From: Gemmatimonadota bacterium
GTDB taxonomy: Bacteria > Gemmatimonadota > Gemmatimonadetes > Gemmatimonadales > GWC2-71-9
NCBI GenBank assembly: GCA_024640185.1
Contig: JAHEFN010000084.1
Location: forward strand, 1 to 8,597
Length of the DNA stretch: 8,597 bases
Direction: 5' to 3'
The position numbers and the translations under genes were made by a program. This document shows positions 1 to 5,655 of the stretch, piece after piece (positions within the stretch are counted from its first letter, which is position 1; each line of letters opens with the position of its first letter). The notes beneath the pieces were generated by a model. It was not told the DNA's origin, ran no database searches, and saw nothing but the letters and a program-made list of their open reading frames with translations.

Positions 1-2259
1 TTCCGATTGGATCGGAAAGGTCCCCGAGTTGTTGTCGTCCTCACCGTGGGTGAAGAGGATGGCGTCCTTGATCTCGTTGGCGTAGGTGAATGGTGACATC
101 CTGAGGTACACCGGCATCGCTTCCCAGTAACTGCGTGGCTCCGCCTGAAATCCGAATGGTGTGAGGCTTCGATTGTACGCGCCGCTTCGCGCGATCCCCG
201 CCTTGAAGAGCCTCGTGTGGGCGAGCAGGTTCGCCGTCATGAAGGCACCGTAGGAGTGTCCACCCACCGCCATCTGTTCCCGGTCACCGACCCCCATCGC
301 CACCAGGGTGTCGATCGCCGCCTCGGCGCTGGCCACCAGCTGCTCGATGTAGCTGTCGTTGGGCTCATCCCCTTCCCCGACCACCGGGAAGGAGGGATCG
401 TCGAGGATCCCGTAGCCTTGGGTCAACAGGAAGAGGTGGCTCGATCCGCCGGGTCGTGTGAACCGGTAGGGTGACCCGCTCACCTGTGACGCAGCGGCAG
501 CGGAGGCAAACTCGCGCGGGTAGGCCCAGAGCAGGAATGGCAGCGGACCATCGCGGTCACGGTCGTAACCAGCGGGGAGGTAGAGTCGGCCCGACAGCTG
601 GAGACCATCATCGCGGTGGTAGGTAATCAACTCGGAGGTGATCCCCGCGAACGCCGGGGCCGGGTCGACGACATCCGTCAACTGCACCGGAGCCCGGCGG
701 CGGACCAGGTCACGTTGGAAGTAGTTGGCCGGTTCGGTCTTCGACTCACGACGGGTGATGAACAGCCCGGCGTCGGCATCGATGGCACCGACGATCGTCT
801 CGTAGTGGGGCGCGGCCGACCGGAAGAGCCGGGTGGTCTTGCCACTGGCGAGTTCCATCCGATCGAGGAACGGCCGGTCGCCGTCGGGCGACGCACCAGC
901 CCCGCTCAACCAGAGCGAGCGACCATCGCGCGAGAACTGGAGGAGCCGGGCACCCTCGGGAGTCTCCCGGGTGAGCGGTGACCCGGGATCGTTGTAGCGA
1001 TCCTGGCTCGAGCGCTCCCACAGCAGCCGGGGTGCGGCCCCGGGGCGCGAGGGATTGATGAGCCATGTCCGTGTCATCCGGGTGGGAGCCCAGGACTCCG
1101 AGGCGAGCGCGACGTCGGCGCGGCCCCAGGTGACCCCCCCGGCGCGCCACGCCGTCTCGAGCAGGGTCGTCGCTGCCCCGGTGAACGGGGCGTCGAGGGT
1201 GAGGATCCGGTCCCGCTTGGCCACCGCATTCGCCGGGTCGCCGCCATCGAGTGCCTCGATCCATACCAGGGTTGCCGGGGCATCCTCCCGCCAGCGCCAA
1301 CTCCGTGGGCCGGGCAGCACCGCCCCCCTGGCAATCGGGGAGACCTCCACCTCGGGCTGGTTCTTGAGCACCCGGGCCACCGAGCCATCGGCCCGCCAGA
1401 TCTCGGTACGGGAGGGGAAGTTGTACCACGGGAACTGGTAGGAAAACGGCCGCTGAAGCGTCTCGGCGAGGTACCAGCGCCCATCGGGCGACGGCGAAAG
1501 CGCGACCACCATCCCGGACGGCCCGACTGCGGTCGTGGAGCCATCCAGCGCGACCCTCAGGTACTGGGTCTGGAAGTAGTGCTCGAAGAGCGCTTCGTCT
1601 TCCGGGGAGGTGAGCAGGTCTTGGTAGGTCCGCCCTGGAGCCCCGCGGCCGCTGGTCTCCTGGATCACCGGGCCACTCGGCACCGCCCTGGGTGCCGGTG
1701 CCGGCCCGCGGGTGGCCGGAATGGTGGCACAGAGCATCGCACGGCCGGCATCGACCCACTGACAGGGGCCACCATGGGCGCCGTTGAGGATCGGTCCCAG
1801 GAGCCGCCGCACCCGACCGGTGGTGTCGGCCACGTAGAGTGCGACGCCGTCATCACCGGTGACGGTGAAGGCGAAGTGGCCGCCATCTGGGGACCAATCG
1901 GCGCCGCCGAGCCGTCCCGGGTCCTGCATCGCAACCGGCACCTCCGAGCGGTCGCGGATCCTGAGCAAGGTGAATCCGCTGTACCCGAAGGTCGACACGG
2001 TCGCATTGGTGTGCGGGTTGATGCGTGATCCTGCCAACTTGAGGTGAGGTTCGGCGACCTCGGCGATGGCGGGCATCCCCCGCCGCTCCATCAGCACCAT
2101 CCAGTCCCGACCCGGGGAAATCGAGACGCTCGGTGTCGGCCGCGCATCGAGCATCTGGGCGATGTCCGCCGGCGGCTGTCGGTAGCCATCCTGGGCCGAA
2201 AGCAGGGTCAGCGGAGCGAACGCGAGGACTCCGATGCAGAGGGCGGCATGACGGGTCAT
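1..2259 (-). CDS. Secreted S9D-type serine peptidase (glutamyl endopeptidase-like), 3' end cut by window edge
   Basis: An uninterrupted frame of 753 codons runs from an ATG at 2259 to the left edge with no stop, so the C-terminus is missing. The start is supported by AGGAG at 2268-2272, eight bases upstream. Residues 1-22 form a signal peptide (basic start, hydrophobic core, LSA-Q cleavage), implying export to periplasm or outside. Roughly residues 60-500 look like the beta-propeller of prolyl oligopeptidases; the alpha/beta-hydrolase domain follows. The nucleophile elbow GGHSYGAF puts the catalytic Ser at 669, and HGEDDNN gives the likely catalytic Asp at 742. The catalytic His should lie beyond the edge. 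The stretches PSVSISPGRDW, EPHLKLAGSRI, GIARSGAYNRSLTPFGFQ and HGEDDNNSGT match what I recall of plant chloroplast glutamyl endopeptidase (MEROPS S9D), so cleavage after Glu is an inference from family. Divergent from the next gene. Family call firm; specificity less so. Confidence 0.9.
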   Translation of the reverse strand, partial: MTRHAALCIGVLAFAPLTLLSAQDGYRQPPADIAQMLDARPTPSVSISPGRDWMVLMERRGMPAIAEVAEPHLKLAGSRINPHTNATVSTFGYSGFTLLRIRDRSEVPVAMQDPGRLGGADWSPDGGHFAFTVTGDDGVALYVADTTGRVRRLLGPILNGAHGGPCQWVDAGRAMLCATIPATRGPAPAPRAVPSGPVIQETSGRGAPGRTYQDLLTSPEDEALFEHYFQTQYLRVALDGSTTAVGPSGMVVALSPSPDGRWYLAETLQRPFSYQFPWYNFPSRTEIWRADGSVARVLKNQPEVEVSPIARGAVLPGPRSWRWREDAPATLVWIEALDGGDPANAVAKRDRILTLDAPFTGAATTLLETAWRAGGVTWGRADVALASESWAPTRMTRTWLINPSRPGAAPRLLWERSSQDRYNDPGSPLTRETPEGARLLQFSRDGRSLWLSGAGASPDGDRPFLDRMELASGKTTRLFRSAAPHYETIVGAIDADAGLFITRRESKTEPANYFQRDLVRRRAPVQLTDVVDPAPAFAGITSELITYHRDDGLQLSGRLYLPAGYDRDRDGPLPFLLWAYPREFASAAAASQVSGSPYRFTRPGGSSHLFLLTQGYGILDDPSFPVVGEGDEPNDSYIEQLVASAEAAIDTLVAMGVGDREQMAVGGHSYGAFMTANLLAHTRLFKAGIARSGAYNRSLTPFGFQAEPRSYWEAMPVYLRMSPFTYANEIKDAILFTHGEDDNNSGTFPIQSE

Positions 2260-2385
2260 GACCAGATCTCCTGTGGCAGACTGTCGCCAGATCGAGCGGA
2301 AGGGGGGGTGCCCCCGACTGGGGCCCATCTTATCCTACGTCGAGCAGACGATCCTGCACCAGACCCAGACCACCCGGAGACCCCC
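2260..2385. promoter_or_regulatory. Divergent intergenic region upstream of the S9 peptidase gene
   Basis: This stretch must carry the peptidase promoter. On the minus strand there are two overlapping candidate -10 elements, TAGGAT (2337-2332) and TAAGAT (2332-2327), but no convincing -35 at the proper distance, so the promoter is tentative. The resulting leader of about 60-70 bases contains a G/C-run cluster (2302-2323) able to form two competing short hairpins, G-run 2302-2306 with C-run 2311-2315, or C-run 2312-2315 with G-run 2320-2323. I see no clear plus-strand promoter for the MBL remnant or arginase. Confidence 0.3.
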
Positions 2386-2551
2386 CTGTCGCGACTCGGC
2401 ATCAGCCTCACATGGCTCGGGCACAGCGCCTTTCACCTCGCGCCGGGCGGAGACGGTCTGATCACCCTGATCGACCCCTGGCTCGACAATCCTGATGTCG
2501 CCGATCGGCGACCGACTCCTGACACTCACACCCGGTGAGGCGGTGACCTGA
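2386..2551 (+). pseudogene. Remnant of an MBL-fold metal-dependent hydrolase (UPF0173-like), internally deleted and frame-broken
   Basis: From a CTG at 2386, preceded by GGAG at 2376-2379, the frame reads SLTWLGHSAFHLAPGG and then TLIDPWLDNPD. This is the typical N-terminus of the UPF0173/YtkL-like metallo-beta-lactamase-fold hydrolases, whose intact members are usually about 210-240 residues. The frame then degenerates and stops at 2536-2538 after about 50 codons, before any HxHxDH zinc motif. In the +1 frame, from about 2504, the sequence reads GDRLLTLTPGEAVT and stops at 2549-2551. That resembles the usual C-terminal end of the same family (a hydrophobic strand followed by PGE). This stop overlaps the arginase ATG by one base (TGATG), as expected for the end of a once co-translated gene. 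I infer loss of the middle of the gene with a frame change. The N-terminal assignment is good, the C-terminal tail is suggestive only. An assembly artefact is possible. Confidence 0.6.
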
Positions 2552-3462
2552 TGACCTCGATTGGCATGCTGGGCGTCCCGATGGACCTCGGTGCCTCGCG
2601 TCGGGGCGTGGAAATGGGCCCCTCCGCCGTGCGCCTCGCTCGACTGCAGCAGCGGCTCGAATCGTTGGGCCACACCGTGGTTGATGTCGGGGACGTGGCG
2701 GTCCCGACCCGGGAAACACTCGCCATCGGCCGCGGCGTCGACTATCTGCCAACCATCGGCGCCGTCTGTGGTGAGATTGCCGCCCGCACTGGTCGTCTCG
2801 TTCGTGAGGGCCTCGTGCCGCTGGTGCTGGGTGGCGATCATTCGATCGCGGCCGGGTCGGTCGCCGGTGTCGCCGACGCGCTCGCTGAACGGAAGGCGCG
2901 CCTCGGCTTGGTCTGGCTCGACGCCCATGCCGATCTCCACATCCCCGACAGCTCGGAGACCGGCAACGTCCACGGCATGCCCCTCGCCCACCTGCTCGGT
3001 CACGGTCATCCCGCGATGAGCCAGCTCACCCCGACGACCCCGTCGGTTCGTCCCGAGCACCTGGTCATCATCGGCGCCCGCGACCTCGACAGTGCCGAGA
3101 GTGAGCATGCCCGTGAGTGGGGAGTGCGGATCTATACGATGCGGGAGATCGACGAACGAGGAATGCGGGCCGTGCTCCACGAGGCCATCGCCCGGGTGAC
3201 GACCGGCACCGACGGGATCCATGTCTCCCTCGACCTCGATTTCGTCGACCCACAGGAGGCGCCGGGGGTCGGCACCCCAGTGCGGGGCGGCGCCACCTAT
3301 CGGGAGGCTCACCTGGCGATGGAGACCCTCGCCGATACCGGGAAGGTCATCAGCATGGATCTGGTGGAGGTCAATCCCGTCCTCGATCGGTTCAACCACA
3401 CCGCCGAACTGGCCGTCGAACTGGTCGCCAGCGGCTTCGGCAAGCGGATTCTTCAGCGGTAG
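2551..3462 (+). CDS. rocF: Arginase-family ureohydrolase (probable arginase)
   Basis: The 303-residue protein has normal arginase length. It should hydrolyse L-arginine to L-ornithine and urea in the cytoplasm with a two-manganese centre. All metal ligands are visible: H97 (GGDHS), D124, H126 and D128 (DAHAD), and D228 and D230 (SLDLDFVDP). Also present are the proton-shuttle-type H141 in GNVHGMP, T242 in GVGTP and E273 in MDLVEVNP. The DLDxxE element at 178-183 matches arginase's amino-group recognition site and argues against agmatinase. Two positions in the substrate loop differ from typical arginases: H130 where Asn is usual and T137 where Ser is usual. The ATG at 2551 has a GAGG at 2537-2540 and overlaps the stop of the upstream MBL remnant, so the gene was probably translationally coupled to it. 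No ornithine or urea gene is adjacent. Arginase is favoured; another ureohydrolase specificity is possible. Confidence 0.88.
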   Translation: MTSIGMLGVPMDLGASRRGVEMGPSAVRLARLQQRLESLGHTVVDVGDVAVPTRETLAIGRGVDYLPTIGAVCGEIAARTGRLVREGLVPLVLGGDHSIAAGSVAGVADALAERKARLGLVWLDAHADLHIPDSSETGNVHGMPLAHLLGHGHPAMSQLTPTTPSVRPEHLVIIGARDLDSAESEHAREWGVRIYTMREIDERGMRAVLHEAIARVTTGTDGIHVSLDLDFVDPQEAPGVGTPVRGGATYREAHLAMETLADTGKVISMDLVEVNPVLDRFNHTAELAVELVASGFGKRILQR

Positions 3463-3465
3463 CTG

Positions 3466-3491
3466 GCCTGACCACCGCTGGTCGAGGCTTT
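3466..3491 (+). terminator. Weak intrinsic terminator after arginase
   Basis: A hairpin starts four bases after the arginase stop. GCCT-GACCA (3466-3474) pairs with TGGTC-AGGC (3479-3488, one bulged G at 3484) around a CCGC loop and is followed by only three T's. Position right after the stop supports a role in ending the arginase transcript; the short T run makes it weak. Confidence 0.5.
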
Positions 3492-3495
3492 AGGG

Positions 3496-3524
3496 TGGAC
3501 GAAACCCTGCCGGGTGGCTAGAAT
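3496..3524 (+). promoter_or_regulatory. Sigma70-like promoter for the NlpC/P60 gene
   Basis: TGGACG (3496-3501) and TAGAAT (3519-3524) are separated by exactly 17 bases and match the -35 and -10 consensus at 4/6 and 5/6 positions. Transcription would begin near 3531, about 47 bases before the GTG at 3578. Oddly, a strong terminator-like hairpin begins almost exactly at the predicted start point. Confidence 0.55.
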
Positions 3525-3530
3525 GTCCGG

Positions 3531-3555
3531 GCGCCCCGGTGCCGGGCGCTTTTTT
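3531..3555 (+). terminator. Perfect hairpin plus T6, terminator or leader attenuator
   Basis: GCGCCC (3531-3536) pairs perfectly with GGGCGC (3544-3549) around a seven-base loop, and six T's follow directly (3550-3555). By form this is the best intrinsic terminator in the window. Its place is ambiguous. It could be the main terminator of arginase, 69 bases after that stop. It also lies downstream of the only good promoter I can find for the NlpC/P60 gene and just 22 bases before that gene's start. Confidence 0.7.
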
Positions 3556-3577
3556 GTGATCTCGACCCGAACCGCGA

Positions 3578-4171
3578 GTGCCTGTGACACGCTGGACGCC
3601 CCCGACCGCCCTGCTGACCGCCACCCTTGGTGTGGCGCTCCTGGCGTCTCCGGTCACCGCCCAGTCGGCCTTCTCGACCCGCGAGAGCCCCTTCGCGACG
3701 GTTTCCCACACGATCCTCGGCGCCACTCAGCGCGACTCCCTGGTGGCCCTCGCCGAAGCCCAGGCGGGACTGCGCTATCGCTGGGGCGCCAAGCAGCCCG
3801 GCAAGGCCTTTGACTGCAGCGGTTTGGTCCAGTGGGTGATGGCCAAGTTCAGCATCGCGGTCCCCCGGACGTCGCGCGAACAGGCCAAGCAGGGCATCGC
3901 CATCGAGAAGGACCCCGACCAGCTGCTCCCGGGCGACCTGCTCTACTTCGGCCCCGGCAACCGGGTCGATCATGTGGGGATCTATCTCGGTGACGGCAAG
4001 TTCATCCATGCGGCGAATCGCCGGAAGGGTGTGATCGTCTCCGCGCTGCCCACTGGGCAGGCCGCCCGCACCTGGTGGAAAGGTGCCCGACGCCTCTTCA
4101 CCTCGTTCGATCAGCTCGACCTCGAGCCGAGCATGGAGCTGAGTTACGTCAATCAGGTGATCGAGAGCTGA
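3578..4171 (+). CDS. Exported NlpC/P60 family cysteine peptidase (peptidoglycan hydrolase)
   Basis: The 197-residue protein has a signal peptide at residues 1-28 (hydrophobic LLTATLGVALLA, cleavage VTA-Q) and a single NlpC/P60 domain from about 52 to 165. The catalytic triad is visible: C80 in FDCSGLV, H132 in DHVGIYLG and H144 in FIHA. The LLPGDLLYF segment (116-124) is also typical. Such enzymes cleave D-gamma-glutamyl-diamino acid bonds in cell-wall peptides outside the cytoplasmic membrane. No SH3, LysM or other wall-binding domain is present, so it is the short, single-domain form. The start is the GTG at 3578; a second GTG at 3584 would shorten it by two residues and fit the signal peptide equally well. 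Neither has a clear Shine-Dalgarno sequence. It has its own promoter and a strong terminator and seems monocistronic, convergent with the permease gene. Family assignment is firm; the exact bond cut is inferred. Confidence 0.92.
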   Translation: MPVTRWTPPTALLTATLGVALLASPVTAQSAFSTRESPFATVSHTILGATQRDSLVALAEAQAGLRYRWGAKQPGKAFDCSGLVQWVMAKFSIAVPRTSREQAKQGIAIEKDPDQLLPGDLLYFGPGNRVDHVGIYLGDGKFIHAANRRKGVIVSALPTGQAARTWWKGARRLFTSFDQLDLEPSMELSYVNQVIES

Positions 4172-4201
4172 CCACCGACTGACCGATCGATCTCGGCAGC
4201 C

Positions 4202-5551
4202 CTACCGACGGACCCCGGACTCCCCGGGGTCCGTTTTGCGTTGCTCAGTCCGACTCTCCTCGACCAACCACGTGACCAACGCGCCGATGCCGAGCGTCAC
4301 CGCACCGCCGATCGCCTCCATCGGACGATCACGGATCACCACGACCACCGTCCAGAGGGAGAACGCCCCGAAGAAGAGCGGGGTCCACGGGTACCCCCAG
4401 GTCCGGTAGGGTCGGGGCAGGTCGGGCTCGCGGTACCGCAGCACGATCACGCCGAGCACCGCCAGCAGGGCAAAGAGCGTCAGGGTGAAGCCGGCATAGG
4501 TGAGCACCCCCTCGAAGGAGCGCGTGAGCACGAAGGCCACCGCGAGGGCACCCTGCAACAGCACCGCCCGTGACGGGGCGCCGGCGGCGTTGCGTTGTGC
4601 CAGGGCGCGAAGCGGCGGAAGGTCCTCGGCCATCACCTCGATCACCCGAGGCCCGGCGAGGGTCATCGCACTGACCGTCGAGACCAGCAGCAGCGCGATC
4701 ACCCCGCTCATGATCCGGCCACCCTGCTCACCAAAGATCTGACCCGCGGCGATGGCGCCCACTTCCGACTGGCCATTCAGGTAGGCGATCGGCGTGGTGC
4801 GCAAGAAGATCCAGATCAACCCGACGTACAGCAGGGTGACGAGCATGGTGCCGACGACGAGGGAGCGTGGCACGGTGCGCTCGGCATCGGCGACCTCCCC
4901 CTGGAAATAGGCCGCGGCGTTGAATCCCGAGTAGGCGTAGGAGACGAAGATCAGCGAGATCGCAAAGGGACCGCTGGCGATCTGGACGAGGCTGTCGCTG
5001 CTTGGCGTGAAGCTCAACCCCGACTCCGCCCCGCTGGTGAGGCCCGCCACGATGAAGGCAAGGATGAGGAGCACCTTGAGGGTGGTGACCGCCACCTGCA
5101 CCCTGCCGCCGGTCGCGGGAGCGAGGAGGTGCACTCCGGTCACCGCCACGATCACCAGCAAGCCAAGTGGTTCGGCGGGAATCCCGACGAGGGGACCGGC
5201 ATACTCCCCGATCGCCATCGCCGCCACCGCCACCGATGCCGCGAACCCCACCGCAATCGAGACCCAGCCTGCGATGGTGCCGATCCCTCGCGAGTAGATC
5301 CGGCTCAGGAACCGATATTCGCCACCGGAGCCTCGAATCGCCGCGGCGAGCTCGCCGTAGGAGAGTGCCCCCGCCATCGCGATCAGTCCGCCGATCCCCC
5401 AGAGGGCCAACAGCGTGAAGCCATCGGTGATCTGCTGGACCTGGAGGCCGAGGGTCACGAAAACCCCGGTGCCCACGATGTTGGCCACCACGGTGGCCAG
5501 CGCGGCGGCGAAGCCGAGTGGGCGAACGGGGGTGGGGGATGGGGTGCTCAT
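4202..5551 (-). CDS. APC-superfamily amino-acid permease
   Basis: The 449-residue integral membrane protein has about twelve hydrophobic segments, the usual size for APC transporters. Helix 1 has the broken substrate-binding motif IVGTGVF (25-31). Helix 6 with SYAYSGFNAAAYFQGEVAD (204-222) followed by RTVPRSL matches the family's conserved helix 6 and adjoining loop. The PRPYRTWGYPWTPLFF segment (380-394) is typical of the late loop in amino-acid permeases such as the SteT/YfnA/LAT-like groups. It should import or exchange an amino acid across the inner membrane; the substrate cannot be read from sequence. I chose the ATG at 5551. A longer frame from 5635 adds 28 polar residues with no family likeness. 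No Shine-Dalgarno is visible, and a TATCTT (5566-5561, minus) lies so close that transcription could begin only a few bases before the ATG, but no -35 accompanies it. Its last codons contain the terminator of the convergent NlpC/P60 gene. Confidence 0.9.
   Translation of the reverse strand: MSTPSPTPVRPLGFAAALATVVANIVGTGVFVTLGLQVQQITDGFTLLALWGIGGLIAMAGALSYGELAAAIRGSGGEYRFLSRIYSRGIGTIAGWVSIAVGFAASVAVAAMAIGEYAGPLVGIPAEPLGLLVIVAVTGVHLLAPATGGRVQVAVTTLKVLLILAFIVAGLTSGAESGLSFTPSSDSLVQIASGPFAISLIFVSYAYSGFNAAAYFQGEVADAERTVPRSLVVGTMLVTLLYVGLIWIFLRTTPIAYLNGQSEVGAIAAGQIFGEQGGRIMSGVIALLLVSTVSAMTLAGPRVIEVMAEDLPPLRALAQRNAAGAPSRAVLLQGALAVAFVLTRSFEGVLTYAGFTLTLFALLAVLGVIVLRYREPDLPRPYRTWGYPWTPLFFGAFSLWTVVVVIRDRPMEAIGGAVTLGIGALVTWLVEESRTEQRKTDPGESGVRR
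4209..4237 (+). terminator. Strong intrinsic terminator of the NlpC/P60 gene, inside the end of the permease gene
   Basis: A perfect ten-base-pair stem (4209-4218 with 4224-4233) closes a five-base ACTCC loop and is followed by TTTT on the plus strand, 38 bases after the NlpC/P60 stop. On the minus strand no T run follows, so it works in one direction. It overlaps the last codons of the permease, encoding its polar tail (DPGESGVRR). Confidence 0.8.
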
Positions 5552-5576
5552 CTGCCACGCAAGATACGCCGTCCTC

Positions 5577-5605
5577 TTGTGGCGGGGCGAGGGTGGGCCT
5601 AGCCT
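5577..5605 (+). promoter_or_regulatory. Possible promoter of the GH109-symporter operon
   Basis: In the 104-base divergent gap before the GH109 gene, TTGTGG (5577-5582) and TAGCCT (5600-5605) are spaced by 17 bases and would start transcription about 44 bases before the ATG at 5656. Each box matches consensus at only about half its positions. It is the best candidate I can find, offered with low confidence. Confidence 0.3.
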
Positions 5606-5655
5606 CCGGTCACCCCCCGCTCCCGGGCATGACACACCACCACACAGGACCAGCC

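Noticed and set aside
746..1759. A 337-codon minus-strand frame within the S9 peptidase region
   Set aside because: It is an Arg/Pro/Gly-rich out-of-frame reading of the same strand; the true frame is continuous from 2259 to the window edge with propeller and hydrolase motifs.
2335..3399. A 354-codon minus-strand frame opposite arginase
   Set aside because: It is antisense to a gene with complete catalytic motifs and has low-complexity Gly/Asp/Arg composition typical of shadow frames.
4595..5602. A 335-codon plus-strand frame opposite the permease
   Set aside because: It is His/Asp/Gly/Arg-rich shadow sequence with no hydrophobic segments or known motif, opposite a clear 12-helix transporter.
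5552..5635. An N-terminal extension of the permease from 5635
   Set aside because: It would add 28 polar residues absent from the family; MSTPSPTPVRPLGF just before helix 1 is a typical permease start.
5518..5655. An N-terminal extension of the GH109 protein from 5518
   Set aside because: It would add 46 residues before a clear twin-arginine signal and overlap the permease gene; the ATG at 5656 has a proper AGGA.
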